Shown: piece by piece, positions 43,651 through 53,791 of the stretch
How the letters are laid out: each line of letters opens with the position of its first letter
How positions within the stretch are numbered: position 1 is the stretch's first letter
Source of the DNA: an uncultured Shewanella sp.
GTDB lineage: Bacteria > Pseudomonadota > Gammaproteobacteria > Enterobacterales > Shewanellaceae
NCBI GenBank assembly: GCA_947503555.1
Contig: CANNEE010000016.1
Span: forward strand, 1 to 64,000
Reading direction: 5' to 3'
Length of the DNA: 64,000 nucleotides
Translations under genes and position numbers: made by a program
Notes under the pieces: generated by a model
Database searches by the model: none
What the model was told of the DNA's origin: nothing
The model's input: the letters and a program-made list of their open reading frames with translations, nothing else

Positions 43651-44989
43651 CTTAGTGCAATTAAAGGAAAGGCTTCTCGCGAACAAGTATATATCGTCAG
43701 TAGCTGTTTTAGTTGGGGGAACAGCTTCTGCCCAGGTCATTGGCATTATAACTTTGCCATTTCTTACGAGAATTTATGGCCCTGAAGAATTTGATATATT
43801 TGCTATATTTCTTTCAATGTTGGCTGTTCTATCTGTATCGTCATGTCTTCGATTTGAAATTGCGATTCCAATCCCAGATTCTGAAGATGATGCAATTAAC
43901 TTGCTTGCACTTTCATTATTAAGTTCAACATGCTTTAGCTTTTTGCTTTTTATTATTGCAATTTTAGTTCCTGAAAGTCACTTTAAAAATATCTTTGATG
44001 ACAGCTTTCTTCCTTTCCTGAAATGGCTGCCGCTAGGTGTATGGTTTATATGTTTATTTGGTATCTTTCAATATTGGACGATAAGGTGCAAGAAATTTAC
44101 ATTGTTGGCTAAAAATAGAATTAGTCAGATTTGCGTTTATGTGGGGATCCAAATTATTTTGGGTCTTTATGGTTTTCTTACATTTGGTTTAGTTGTTGGG
44201 AATATAATAAGCAATCTATTTGCAGCTATAAATCTTACGATAAACAATGGGCAAGCGCTCATAGACAAGGCGAAGTGTATATCATATGACAGTCTAAAGA
44301 GAACATTTGGCAGATATAGAAACTATCCAAAATATTCAACCTTTGAGGCTTTTGCAAACAGCGCTGCAATAGAGATTCCTTTGCTAATTATTGCTGCTTT
44401 ATCAATAGAGCCGGTTGCTGGTTATCTTTTACTAGCAACTCGTATTCTTGGAGCGCCAATATCATTGCTTGGTAATGCGGTTGGACAGGTATATTTATCC
44501 CATGCGCCTGAAAAGTTACGCCATAATCAGTTGGCGGACTTTACTCTAAGTACACTACGATCTTTAGTTAAAATCGGTTTTCTACCTATTTTTTTATTTG
44601 CAATCCTTGCCCCCTATATTATCCCTATTGTGTTTGGCAGTGATTGGGCTATTGCAGGTGAGTATATCGTATTATTGTTTCCTTGGTTTTTTATTCAGTT
44701 TCTTGTCTCGCCTATCTCAATGGCATTGAATATTACCAACAGCCAAAGGCTAGCATTTATTTTGCAAGTTGCAGGTTTAGTAATAAGGGTGAGTTCTATT
44801 CTCGTTGTTGGTAGCTATGCAAATGAGTTCATTATTGAAGCCTATGCTGTAAGTGGTTATTTATTTTATCTTACTTACTTAGTTTGCGTGTTAAGAGTGT
44901 TAGGAGTAAACATAAGTGTTCTCGCTAAATTATTGGGCGTAGGTGTAATAATTGGTGTTGTTGATTGGTGTTATTTTTATTTTATTTAG
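43631..44989 (+). CDS. wzx: Wzx-type polysaccharide flippase
   Basis: Flips the lipid-linked repeat unit across the inner membrane. The 452-residue protein is hydrophobic throughout, with about 12 membrane segments, and begins SSVAVLVGGTASAQVIGIITLPFLTRIYGPEEFDIFAIF after a short basic start, the typical opening of this MOP-superfamily group. Starts at 43631 or at the ATG at 43640, within wbpE. Sequence specificity cannot be read. Confidence 0.88.
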   Translation: MTKMQNSLVQLKERLLANKYISSVAVLVGGTASAQVIGIITLPFLTRIYGPEEFDIFAIFLSMLAVLSVSSCLRFEIAIPIPDSEDDAINLLALSLLSSTCFSFLLFIIAILVPESHFKNIFDDSFLPFLKWLPLGVWFICLFGIFQYWTIRCKKFTLLAKNRISQICVYVGIQIILGLYGFLTFGLVVGNIISNLFAAINLTINNGQALIDKAKCISYDSLKRTFGRYRNYPKYSTFEAFANSAAIEIPLLIIAALSIEPVAGYLLLATRILGAPISLLGNAVGQVYLSHAPEKLRHNQLADFTLSTLRSLVKIGFLPIFLFAILAPYIIPIVFGSDWAIAGEYIVLLFPWFFIQFLVSPISMALNITNSQRLAFILQVAGLVIRVSSILVVGSYANEFIIEAYAVSGYLFYLTYLVCVLRVLGVNISVLAKLLGVGVIIGVVDWCYFYFI

Positions 44990-45001
44990 CTGGTAAAGTT
45001 T

Positions 45002-47074
45002 ATGTCATATAGAATATTTTTTTTGCTCTCGAGCTTTCTCATGTGCATTCTTTCAACGAGCTGTGATTCTAGTTCAGTTGATACAAACACTGATGATTCG
45101 AAGAAAGTGTATGTAGAGGGTGATATATCGCCTTATAAGACACTTTCTGACGCTATTTCTGATATTGAAAGAATAAATTGGCAGGTGGAAAGTCAGAAGG
45201 TAGATGCTATACGAATAGCATTTGCAGTTGAAGAAGTGATTAGTCACTTAAAAGCAAAAGAAATTGATGTATCGTTTGGCAAACCCCAGTCGATGAACAA
45301 TGCATATCTGATAAGTCTAGATATTACCGAATCAGCAAGTAATATTGCCAGTGAAGCAGAAAAGCAATCATATGCAATAGTCTCAAATGAAACCAGCTCA
45401 AAAATAACTGCTAAATCAAGTATAGGGTTGTTATATGGAACGTTTAGATATTTAGAGCACTTAGGTATAAAGTGGTACGACCCAGCTGAGGTGACATACC
45501 CCGAAAATTTGACTTTGAGAAAAGCTTGGAGCTCTGCTGAATCCCCAAAAAATTTAAATCGAGGCTTTTGGTTGTTTAACGAAGAACCATTAAATGACGA
45601 TTATTTGTTATGGATGGCAAGAAACAGACTAAATTTGGCAGGCCATAGCAAGGGAAACTATGCAAAAATGCTAGGTTTTAAGCGCTGGGGGGGAGGACAT
45701 CACATTATTCAGGAGGTGTTTTCTAAAGATGGACTGTTCGAAAAGCATCCCGATTGGTTTGCATATAATGGAAGGGCATACAGAAAAATACCAAAAACAG
45801 GCACATACTTTAATCCTGCATTTGGAAAACAAGCTGTTGCAGATTTCTTTGCCGAATCAATGATACAACGGCTAACTGACGGAGATCTATCTGATCATGA
45901 TATGGTTAATGTATGGCCGTCTGATAGTCGACAAGACTTGTTTGATCAAAGTGAGTTAGCTGAAAAGATTGGAAATGAGTCTGATAACCTGATGTTGTTT
46001 TATCAGCGGGTTGCCGAGCACTTTCAGCGAGCCTATGAATCTGGAGTGCTTAATAGACAGGTTACGCTTGCTGGGATTTCTTACTTTAATACTTGGAAAG
46101 CACCAATTAATGAAGTTAGTTATAATTTCGCAAGAAATAGCTATATCCATTTGTTTTATTTAAATGAAAGAACATGGTCCTCGCCTTTATATGGTGATCT
46201 AGAGTTGCATGAATCTAATAGACAGATAACGCAACACCTTTCTCGTTGGTCTAACATTGAAGGTATTGAGTTTGGAACTGTTGATTATTACAACTATAGT
46301 TCATTTGCAGCTGTGGGCTTATCTGATCACTTAAATTTTCAAGAGACTTACGAGTCATTAGGTGACGTGAATGATGGCCTCATTGCTTATATGCATCCGC
46401 TTGAATCTAATCCTGGCCCTAGGCGTTTAACAAATCAGTTTCTAAGTAAATTGACCTGGGAATCGACGGTTGACGTCAACTCATCATTAATCAGCACACA
46501 TTATTTTAACGATCGATATGGTTCCTATGCTGAGGAGTGGCAAGAGCTATATAAAAGATATTCTTTAGCTATAGATAACTCAAAAGAGATGTTTGCTGAA
46601 GACTCGTTAACGTATCATCTGCTTAAGGGCGTTTTTTGGGGGGAGTCTCTGGATGAGAAAGATATAGTAATTTTTAAACAGTTTATTGCTGGAGGTACTC
46701 AATCAATCCCTGTACTCTTTGAAAATAGAAGTTTGTCAGAAACTTTTAGAGGTTTGGGTGAATCGGTGAATATGCTTGAGGGGATAGTCACACACTCTCG
46801 TAAGGTAGCTAACCAAACAACAAATTTGAAAATAAAAAAATGTATGAATGATGATGTTGTTTGGTTTGAAGCAACATTGTCTAGGTATTTGTTGATTTAT
46901 TATACGGCGAAGTATGTTGAATTAGAAATTCTAGGGCAAGATAATCGGGAGCTTGCTCTTAAAATTAAAAGGGAGATGGACTTCCTGAGGTCAACTGATG
47001 TTACTAAGGATACTATTTCTCCAGTTAATCAAAGAAATTTTTTAGATTTTTATGAGATGTTATTGGGTAATTAA
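45002..47074 (+). CDS. DUF4838 / alpha-glucuronidase-like lipoprotein
   Basis: A 690-residue secreted protein not usual in such loci. The signal peptide ends at STSC, with a likely lipidated Cys21 followed by Asp at +2. GLLYGTFRYLEHLGIKWYDP near residue 140 has the pattern of the N-terminal domain of alpha-glucuronidase-like proteins that precedes DUF4838. The region from about 170 to 460 (FWLFNEEPLNDDYLLWMARNRLN, GGGHHIIQEVF, HPDWFAYNGR) is like DUF4838 barrels. A helical C-terminal part follows. It may trim or bind uronic-acid polymer at the envelope. The catalytic residues are not established. Confidence 0.65.
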   Translation: MSYRIFFLLSSFLMCILSTSCDSSSVDTNTDDSKKVYVEGDISPYKTLSDAISDIERINWQVESQKVDAIRIAFAVEEVISHLKAKEIDVSFGKPQSMNNAYLISLDITESASNIASEAEKQSYAIVSNETSSKITAKSSIGLLYGTFRYLEHLGIKWYDPAEVTYPENLTLRKAWSSAESPKNLNRGFWLFNEEPLNDDYLLWMARNRLNLAGHSKGNYAKMLGFKRWGGGHHIIQEVFSKDGLFEKHPDWFAYNGRAYRKIPKTGTYFNPAFGKQAVADFFAESMIQRLTDGDLSDHDMVNVWPSDSRQDLFDQSELAEKIGNESDNLMLFYQRVAEHFQRAYESGVLNRQVTLAGISYFNTWKAPINEVSYNFARNSYIHLFYLNERTWSSPLYGDLELHESNRQITQHLSRWSNIEGIEFGTVDYYNYSSFAAVGLSDHLNFQETYESLGDVNDGLIAYMHPLESNPGPRRLTNQFLSKLTWESTVDVNSSLISTHYFNDRYGSYAEEWQELYKRYSLAIDNSKEMFAEDSLTYHLLKGVFWGESLDEKDIVIFKQFIAGGTQSIPVLFENRSLSETFRGLGESVNMLEGIVTHSRKVANQTTNLKIKKCMNDDVVWFEATLSRYLLIYYTAKYVELEILGQDNRELALKIKREMDFLRSTDVTKDTISPVNQRNFLDFYEMLLGN

Positions 47075-47083
47075 ATAAATTCT

Positions 47084-48289
47084 TTGGGTATTCACTCTGT
47101 GCTGAAATTTAAGTATGTGCTAAATGCAATGGTTTCTTTAGTGTTTGTTGGAACACTGTGCGGATACCCAATTGTAGCTGCTCTAAGTATTTTGATTGAC
47201 GTCGAAAATAGGATGTTGAGTGTTCCTTTTAGAGCGCTGATTTTATCGTCCTCATTATTTTTAGTCATGTTTTTCTTGAGGCGTCCAAAAAAGTTTAGTC
47301 TTTGCGTTAGTGTTTGGGTTTTCTTTTGGATGATGTTTTTATCTAGGCTTTTTTTAGAATTCTTTTTTAATAATGAGGCTTTAATTTTTGATTGGGGCGA
47401 AATGATACTCTATTCGATAGGCGTTTGTTTTCTCCCTTCATTAGCGTTTCTATTCGTCAAACAAGATTTCTATGCCAGTATTGATTTAAAAACGGTCGTC
47501 TTGGCTTGTGTCACAGCTATGTTACTGACGGCATTAGCTATTGGAAAAGAGTTTGATTTTGCTATTCTATTGGCGGGAAGAATTGAAACGGATACTTTAA
47601 ACCCTATTGCGCTTGGCCATTTAGGGCTTACAGCCATGTTACTTTCTATTTGGACTCTGCTTCATTCCAAAAATACTAATGTCACAAGGCTTTTTCTGGT
47701 CGTTTCTATCGTAGTTTCTTTTGTGTGTGTGTTGGCTAGTGGCTCTAGAGGCCCTATTTTTTCAATGTTAGTGGTGTCTCTGTTATATTTTATCAATAAC
47801 ATGTCTGTTATTAGTTTGAAGAAAGTGTTGCTGATGTTTGTTGGGGTATTTGTTGTTGTTATTATATTATCCGTTTTGTATCAGTCAGACATTTATATGG
47901 TTAAACGTTTGACCAGTAGTTTTTTTTCTGATGCTAGTAGAGATAGTCTAGCTACGAATAGCTTTCAAGCTTTTGAGGAGCATTTTTTTCTTGGGGCATG
48001 GTATCCATTCTCATCTTATCCTCATAATCTTATCCTTGAGAGCTTTATGGCTTTGGGAATTTTTGGTGGTTTAAGCTTTTTCTTTGTTTTCATTTCTACG
48101 TCTTATTTTGCTTACACTTTGTTAAAGGATGCAAATCTAGGTTGGGTGTCTATTCTATATTTTCAATACAGCACCTTTGTTCTGGTTAGCAGTTCGTTAT
48201 TTTATGCAAATCAGTATTGGATACTGTCTGCAGCTGTAATAGGTTTGTATTTGCGAAAAGTAAGGCAGGGCGGTAGCAATTATATTTAG
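47084..48289 (+). CDS. wzy: Wzy/WaaL-like polymerase or ligase membrane protein
   Basis: A 401-residue polytopic protein with about ten hydrophobic segments and a large loop near residues 265-310, the layout of Wzy polymerases and O-antigen ligases. The stretch LASGSRGPIFSMLVVSLLYF near 220 matches the typical SGSRG of the O-antigen ligase/polymerase family, and SSYPHNLILESFMALGIFGG near 310 the HN-x4-E pattern. Its place after wzx favours the polymerase. The start is unsure: TTG at 47084, GTG at 47099 or ATG at 47129, none with a good ribosome site. Confidence 0.8.
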   Translation: MGIHSVLKFKYVLNAMVSLVFVGTLCGYPIVAALSILIDVENRMLSVPFRALILSSSLFLVMFFLRRPKKFSLCVSVWVFFWMMFLSRLFLEFFFNNEALIFDWGEMILYSIGVCFLPSLAFLFVKQDFYASIDLKTVVLACVTAMLLTALAIGKEFDFAILLAGRIETDTLNPIALGHLGLTAMLLSIWTLLHSKNTNVTRLFLVVSIVVSFVCVLASGSRGPIFSMLVVSLLYFINNMSVISLKKVLLMFVGVFVVVIILSVLYQSDIYMVKRLTSSFFSDASRDSLATNSFQAFEEHFFLGAWYPFSSYPHNLILESFMALGIFGGLSFFFVFISTSYFAYTLLKDANLGWVSILYFQYSTFVLVSSSLFYANQYWILSAAVIGLYLRKVRQGGSNYI

Positions 48290-48449
48290 GTTTTTGGTCT
48301 TATCTTGGGCTAATGTCAAGTCGAGTCTGTAGGGCGAAAGATAATGGAATATTTTCTGAAATGTATGGCTTATATGCTTTTAAAGGATAAAGCCATTATT
48401 TGTTGGTGTAATTGTTAAATGGTACTAATAACTTTGTAAGTAGGCATGT

Positions 48450-49064
48450 ATGGAGTATTATCTTTCAAAAATTTTAAAAAAGGCTCGATTTAAGTGTGTC
48501 AAAGCATCCAATATCCATCGCACTGCAAAGATAGAGTCTGGTTCGTTGGTATTTGGTAGTAGTTTTGATAAACACAGTTTTTGCGGTTATAACTGTAATA
48601 TTATTAATGCTTCGATAGGAGCATTTTGTTCTTTAGCGAACAATGTTTCTATCGGTGGTGCAAGTCATCCTGTTCATTTCGTTTCTACAAGCCCTGTTTT
48701 TCTTTCGCATAAAGATAGCGTTAAAGCAAAATTTTCCAAGCATGATTATAATCCACAAATTCAGACCATCGTTGGTCATGATGTTTGGATTGGTGAAGGT
48801 GCTTTTATTAAAGCCGGAGTTAAGATTGGGCATGGTGCAGTTATCGGCATGGGAAGTATTGTTACTAAGGATGTTCCACCGTATTCCATAGTTGGCGGTA
48901 ATCCGGCTAGTCTAATTCGATATCGATTTGAACGAGAATTAATTGATGCTCTTTTAGAATTACAGTGGTGGAATTGGTCTGACGATATGTTATCAGAGTA
49001 CGCAGCATTTTTTGATGATCCTAAAAAGCTAATTACCTCTGTTAAAACTCGAGAGGTTATATGA
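48450..49064 (+). CDS. CatB/Vat-type hexapeptide acetyltransferase
   Basis: A 204-residue left-handed beta-helix O- or N-acetyltransferase. Features are [22 protein letters not shown] near residue 66 (catalytic His in the family), the loop [25 protein letters not shown] near 100 and [19 protein letters not shown] near 150. It could O-acetylate the polymer, or be the 3-N-acetyltransferase that the diamino-uronic acid pathway needs before amidination. It is preceded by 160 bp without features and overlaps the next gene by 4 nt. Confidence 0.8.
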   Translation: MEYYLSKILKKARFKCVKASNIHRTAKIESGSLVFGSSFDKHSFCGYNCNIINASIGAFCSLANNVSIGGASHPVHFVSTSPVFLSHKDSVKAKFSKHDYNPQIQTIVGHDVWIGEGAFIKAGVKIGHGAVIGMGSIVTKDVPPYSIVGGNPASLIRYRFERELIDALLELQWWNWSDDMLSEYAAFFDDPKKLITSVKTREVI

Positions 49065-50203
49065 AAATAGTACATTGCTGTTTGTCTTGCTTCTATATTG
49101 ATGGATATGGATATCAGGAAAATGAATTGGTAAGACAGAATGTAAAGGATGGCCACGAAGTAACTGTTATCGCCTCCACAGAAACCTTTGGTGATGATAG
49201 AAAGCTTACTTATTTAAAGCCTGGGGAGTACGTTGGAGCAGAAGGGGCTAAGGTTATCCGGTTGGGTTATGCTAAAATCCCGATGCTTTTAGCTAGGAAG
49301 TTACGAATAAACCCTGGATTAATGAGTCTTCTTAAATCAGAGAAACCAGATGTGATTTTATTTCACGGATTATGTGGCTGGGAATTGTTAACTGTTGCCA
49401 TGTATAAAAAGTTAAACCCAAAGGTAAAACTATTCGCAGATAGTCATGAAGATCGGCATAATAGTGCTACAAATTTTTTATCAAAATATGTGCTCCATTT
49501 AGGTTTCTATAAATTAATAATTCAACGTTCTTTAAAGTATCTGGATAAGGTTTTTTGTTTAAGTGATGAAGTCAGAGATTTTTGTCGCTCCGTTTATCGT
49601 ATTCACGATGAAAAAATGGAAATGTATCATTTAGGCGGTCACGTCTTATCTGATACTGAATATGACAAGGTTCGCGCTGATATCCGAGCTAAGCACTCGG
49701 TTGCTGACTCAGATACTTTATTTGTTCAGTCGGGAAAGTTTGATCACAAGAAAAAACTTATTGAGAGTTTGAATGCCTTTAAGACAACGTCAGAAAAATC
49801 ATTCAGGTACTTTGTGATCGGGGCGGTGCCTGACGATGTTGAAGAGGAAGTTATGTCTCTGATTGCTTCGGATAGGCGCATTGAGTTCTTAGGTTGGATG
49901 ACTACAGAAGAGCTTCAACGTTATTTAACTGCTGCTGATGTTTATGTCCAGCCAGGTTCACAGTCGGCAACCATGCAAAATAGTGTCTGTGCTAGATGCG
50001 CAGTTATTCTTGATGATGTAAAATCCCATCGGTTTCTACTTGGTGACGCTGGCTGGCTTGTCAAGGAACAACAAGATTTAGAAGATGTTTTCAAATTAAT
50101 TGCTAATGACCATTCTTTAGTCAAAATTCAGTCTGAGAAGTCGTTGAGCGTAGCCAAGCAACATTTAGATTATAAAATGCTTGCTAAAAGATTAGAGGTT
50201 TAA
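49061..50203 (+). CDS. Glycosyltransferase, GT4-like
   Basis: A 380-residue GT-B fold enzyme with no membrane segment. [16 protein letters not shown] near residue 158 and [19 protein letters not shown] near 226 mark the two domains. The donor-binding part [41 protein letters not shown] is recognisable but lacks the usual E-x7-E. It directly precedes wbpG and probably transfers the amidinated uronic acid; this is inferred from position. Confidence 0.75.
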   Translation: MKIVHCCLSCFYIDGYGYQENELVRQNVKDGHEVTVIASTETFGDDRKLTYLKPGEYVGAEGAKVIRLGYAKIPMLLARKLRINPGLMSLLKSEKPDVILFHGLCGWELLTVAMYKKLNPKVKLFADSHEDRHNSATNFLSKYVLHLGFYKLIIQRSLKYLDKVFCLSDEVRDFCRSVYRIHDEKMEMYHLGGHVLSDTEYDKVRADIRAKHSVADSDTLFVQSGKFDHKKKLIESLNAFKTTSEKSFRYFVIGAVPDDVEEEVMSLIASDRRIEFLGWMTTEELQRYLTAADVYVQPGSQSATMQNSVCARCAVILDDVKSHRFLLGDAGWLVKEQQDLEDVFKLIANDHSLVKIQSEKSLSVAKQHLDYKMLAKRLEV

Positions 50204-50211
50204 CTTTATTT

Positions 50212-51348
50212 ATGTCTGACTATTCAATTTGCAAAAAGTGCATAATGGACTCAAGCGATCCTAATTTGTCGTTAAACTCCGATGGAGTTTGCGAATATTG
50301 TCAAAATTTTGAACAGAGTATTTTGCCTAATTGGGATACGAGCTCAAAGGGGCACTCAGAGCTAATGGCTCTTGCTAGTAAAATAAAAAAGGAAGGTGTT
50401 GGCAAAGAGTTTGATTGTATTATTGGACTTAGTGGTGGACTAGATAGTTCTTATACAGCATATGTCGCCAAAGAGATCATGGGGCTAAGACCATTATTAT
50501 TTCATGTTGATGCTGGATGGAATACTGACCAAGCAGTGGGTAACATTGAGAAATTAGTGAATGGATTAGGGCTTGACTTATATACAGAGGTTATTAATTG
50601 GGAGGAAATGAAGAGCCTACAGGTGGCATTCTTGAAATCCCAGATACCAGATCAAGATTTTCCTCAGGATACCGCTTTTTTCTCTGCGCTATATAAGTTT
50701 GCTCGCTCTCACAAAATCAAATATGTGTTGACTGGTGCAAATTACTCAACAGAGTGCTGTCGTGAACCTGAAGAGTGGGGCGCATACCCAGGGATTGATG
50801 CTATTTTATTAAATGACATTAACAAGCAGTTTGGACAACGAGAGTTAAAGTCTTTTCCTGTAGTTGATATTTTATCTTATAAGATTATTTATAAGTACAT
50901 ATATGGTATGGAAGTTGTCAAGCCTCTAAATTTAGTCCCATACAAAAAAACCGATGCTGAAGATACATTGGAGAAACTGTTTGGTTGGAAAAAATTTAAG
51001 CATAAACATCATGAGTCAAGGTTTACTCGTTTTTATGAAGACTATTGGATGCCTCGTAAGTTTGGTTATGAAAAACGACGTGCACATTTTTCAAGTTTGA
51101 TTATGACTGGGCAAATGACGCGTGAGCAAGCACTTGAACGTATTTCTAATCCAGAGTTAGATGAAGAGTTCTTAAAAAATGAGTTTGAGTATGTTGCTCA
51201 CAAATTAGATCTTACAGTTGAAGAATTAGAAGCTATCTTCAATGGAAAGAACAAGACTGCATTTGATTATAAAAATAAACGTTTTCTAATCGGAATCGGT
51301 GCAAGAGTTATGAGCTTCCTTGGGCTTGAGAGAAGGTTATTTAGATGA
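50212..51348 (+). CDS. wbpG: N-acetyl-sugar amidotransferase WbpG (PP-loop ATPase)
   Basis: With HisH- and HisF-like partners, this enzyme turns an acetamido group into an acetamidino group using ammonia. The 378-residue protein has a zinc-like Cys set CKKC and CEYC in the first 35 residues, the PP-loop LSGGLDSSYTAY near residue 72, and TGANYSTECCREPEEWG near 178, all as in the WbpG/PseA family. It overlaps hisH by 4 nt and belongs with the two following genes. Confidence 0.92.
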   Translation: MSDYSICKKCIMDSSDPNLSLNSDGVCEYCQNFEQSILPNWDTSSKGHSELMALASKIKKEGVGKEFDCIIGLSGGLDSSYTAYVAKEIMGLRPLLFHVDAGWNTDQAVGNIEKLVNGLGLDLYTEVINWEEMKSLQVAFLKSQIPDQDFPQDTAFFSALYKFARSHKIKYVLTGANYSTECCREPEEWGAYPGIDAILLNDINKQFGQRELKSFPVVDILSYKIIYKYIYGMEVVKPLNLVPYKKTDAEDTLEKLFGWKKFKHKHHESRFTRFYEDYWMPRKFGYEKRRAHFSSLIMTGQMTREQALERISNPELDEEFLKNEFEYVAHKLDLTVEELEAIFNGKNKTAFDYKNKRFLIGIGARVMSFLGLERRLFR

Positions 51349-51959
51349 TTAAGATAGTCGATTATGGCCTTGGAAATATACAAGCTTTTGTCAACGTATA
51401 CAGGCGCTTACATATTGCAGTAGAAGTCGCTCGTAACGCTAATGAGTTGAAGGGGGCTAGTAAAATTATTCTACCCGGAGTTGGTGCGTTTGATCATGCA
51501 ATTGAGAAGTTAAATAATTCAGGCATGAGAGACGTCTTAGACCACTTAGTCTTAGTTGATAAAGTGCCTGTTTTGGGTATATGCGTAGGAATGCAAATAT
51601 TAGCCTCATCTAGTGATGAAGGGAGTTTACCTGGCTTAGGTTGGGTTCCTGGTCAAGTCAAGTCTTTTAGTGAAGTAGAAGGTTTTGAGAATATTGCTGT
51701 GCCGCATATGGGGTGGAATGATGTAACGCCCAAGGCTAATCCGATACTATTTAAAGGAATGGAAGAGTTGCCTAGCTTTTATTTTCTGCATTCATTTTTT
51801 TATCAATGCGATGATGAACGAAATATTTCGGCAACTAGTCAATATAATGTTAATTTTGCTTGTGCTGTAAATGAAGGAAACGTTTACGGGGTCCAGTTTC
51901 ATCCTGAAAAAAGCCACCATTGTGGTGTTGCTTTACTGAAAAATTTTGCGGAGATGTAG
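51345..51959 (+). CDS. hisH: HisH-like glutamine amidotransferase subunit for acetamidino synthesis
   Basis: Class I glutamine amidotransferase that releases ammonia and channels it to HisF. In 204 residues it shows LPGVGAFDHA near residue 44, the nucleophile Cys in GICVGMQILA near 82, and GVQFHPEKSHHCG near 184 (catalytic His and Glu). It is placed in a wbpG-hisH-hisF trio rather than a histidine operon, so it is taken as the HisH2 type that serves amidination. Confidence 0.9.
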   Translation: MIKIVDYGLGNIQAFVNVYRRLHIAVEVARNANELKGASKIILPGVGAFDHAIEKLNNSGMRDVLDHLVLVDKVPVLGICVGMQILASSSDEGSLPGLGWVPGQVKSFSEVEGFENIAVPHMGWNDVTPKANPILFKGMEELPSFYFLHSFFYQCDDERNISATSQYNVNFACAVNEGNVYGVQFHPEKSHHCGVALLKNFAEM

Positions 51960-51960
51960 A

Positions 51961-52728
51961 ATGCTTCGACCTAGAGTTATTCCTTGCTTACTTATTCAAG
52001 ATAAAGGTCTGGTTAAAACAGTAAAGTTTAAAGGGGCCAAGTATGTCGGTGACCCTATAAATGCAGTTAAAATCTTCAATGAAAAGGAAGCTGATGAGTT
52101 GGTTGTGTTAGATATAGACGCAACTCGTAATGGAATCGAACCCGATTTTAAGGCTATTAAACGTTTAGCGGCAGAGTGCAGAATGCCTTTATGTTATGGT
52201 GGTGGTATAACAACGGCTGAACAAGCAAAGCATATTATTTCACTTGGCGTAGAGAAGGTTGCCATTAGTGCTGCCGCTATAAATAACCCTAATTTAATAA
52301 AAGATATTGCTGACGAGATTGGCTCTCAAAGCGTAGTAGTTGTGTTAGATGTAAAAAAGAAGATGTTCGGTTTAGGGTATGACGTATATACGCATAACGG
52401 AACTGTGAATACTAAAGAAAATCCATTTGAAATGGCTAAGATCTTTGAGAAGTTAGGTGCTGGAGAAATAGTATTAAACTCAATTGATAATGATGGGTGT
52501 ATGAAGGGGTTTGATCTTGATGCAGCTCAGAAACTCAGACGCTCCGTTAAGATTCCAATTACAATTCTCGGCGGTGCTGGTGATTTATCACACTTTAAGG
52601 ACGCCGTCGACTTATGTGGAATAATCGGTGTTTCTGCTGGTAGTTTTTTTGTATTCAAAGGGCCTTATAAAGCTGTCTTGATTAGCTATCCTGAAGGCGA
52701 AATAAAGAAAAATCTCTTCCTCTCTTAA
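51961..52728 (+). CDS. hisF: HisF-like cyclase subunit for acetamidino synthesis
   Basis: TIM-barrel partner of HisH. The 255-residue protein has VIPCLLIQDKGLVKTVKF at residue 6, the phosphate-binding segments CYGGGITT near 78 and ILGGAGD near 201, and NSIDNDGCMKGFD near 175. VIPCLLI in place of the IIPCLDV of histidine HisF is typical of the sugar-locus HisF2. The ATG at 51961 is 1 nt after the hisH stop; an upstream in-frame TTG is less likely. Confidence 0.9.
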   Translation: MLRPRVIPCLLIQDKGLVKTVKFKGAKYVGDPINAVKIFNEKEADELVVLDIDATRNGIEPDFKAIKRLAAECRMPLCYGGGITTAEQAKHIISLGVEKVAISAAAINNPNLIKDIADEIGSQSVVVVLDVKKKMFGLGYDVYTHNGTVNTKENPFEMAKIFEKLGAGEIVLNSIDNDGCMKGFDLDAAQKLRRSVKIPITILGGAGDLSHFKDAVDLCGIIGVSAGSFFVFKGPYKAVLISYPEGEIKKNLFLS

Positions 52729-52749
52729 TTTCACAATAAAGGTTTTTTT

Positions 52750-53790
52750 ATGTCTACATTTTCGGGTAAAGTTTTATTAATTACTGGCGGTACCGGCTCG
52801 TTTGGTAATGCTGTGTTAGATCGATTTTTGAGTACCGATATATCTGAGATTCGGATATTTAGTCGTGATGAGAAAAAGCAAGACGATATGCGCAAGAAGT
52901 ATAACTCACCAAAGCTTAAATTTTATATCGGTGATGTTAGGGACTTTAATAGTATTTTAACCGCTACTCGCGGTGTTGATTTTGTTTATCATGCTGCAGC
53001 ATTAAAGCAAGTTCCTTCATGCGAATTTCATCCAATTGAAGCGGTTAAAACGAACGTTTTGGGTACTGAGAACGTACTGGAAGCTGCAATTGCAAATGAA
53101 GTGAAACGTGTAGTTTGCTTGAGTACAGATAAAGCTGTTTATCCCATTAATGCAATGGGCATCTCAAAAGCTATGATGGAAAAAGTCATGGTTGCTAAAT
53201 CTCGTAATGTGAACTCAGATAAAACGGTTATTTGTGGTACTCGCTATGGTAATGTAATGGCTTCTCGCGGCTCTGTAATTCCTCTGTTTGTTGACCTGAT
53301 CAAGGCGGGTAAACCGATGACGATCACGGATCCAAACATGACTCGCTTCATGATGACCCTAGAGGATGCGGTTGATTTAGTCCTGTATGCATTTGAGCAC
53401 GGTACAAATGGTGATATTTTTGTTCAGAAAGCGCCAGCTGCAACTATTCAAGTGCTTGCTGAAGCACTTCGTGAGCTGCTTGGTAAGGATGAACATGCTA
53501 TTAATGTCATAGGTACTCGTCACGGTGAAAAACTTTATGAAGCACTGCTAAGTCGCGAAGAGATGTTATCTTCAATTGATATGGGGGAATATTATCGTAT
53601 CCCACCAGATCTGCGTGACCTTAACTACGGAAAGTATGTTGAAGAAGGCGATAGCCGTATTTCTGAGCTTGAAGATTACAACTCACATAATACTGAGCGT
53701 CTTGATGTAGAAGGAATGAAAAAGTTACTACTTAAATTGCCCTTTATTCGTGCTATGCGTGCGGGCAGCGAATATGAATTGGACGCATAA
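52750..53790 (+). CDS. wbjB: UDP-GlcNAc 4,6-dehydratase/5-epimerase (WbjB/CapE type)
   Basis: First enzyme of UDP-N-acetyl-L-fucosamine synthesis, a short-chain dehydrogenase/reductase. The 346-residue protein has the NAD motif TGGTGSFGNAVL near residue 13, FYIGDVRDF near 57, HAAALKQVPSCEFHP near 80 (as in CapE/WbjB), and CGTRYGNVMASRGSVIPLF near 162. Codon use looks closer to the genome average than in the AT-rich genes before it. Followed 1 nt later by wbjC. Confidence 0.93.
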   Translation: MSTFSGKVLLITGGTGSFGNAVLDRFLSTDISEIRIFSRDEKKQDDMRKKYNSPKLKFYIGDVRDFNSILTATRGVDFVYHAAALKQVPSCEFHPIEAVKTNVLGTENVLEAAIANEVKRVVCLSTDKAVYPINAMGISKAMMEKVMVAKSRNVNSDKTVICGTRYGNVMASRGSVIPLFVDLIKAGKPMTITDPNMTRFMMTLEDAVDLVLYAFEHGTNGDIFVQKAPAATIQVLAEALRELLGKDEHAINVIGTRHGEKLYEALLSREEMLSSIDMGEYYRIPPDLRDLNYGKYVEEGDSRISELEDYNSHNTERLDVEGMKKLLLKLPFIRAMRAGSEYELDA

Positions 53791-53791
53791 T

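Noticed and set aside
51345-52728. hisH-hisF as part of histidine biosynthesis
   Set aside because: No other his gene is near, they directly follow wbpG, and the HisF opening is the sugar-locus type.
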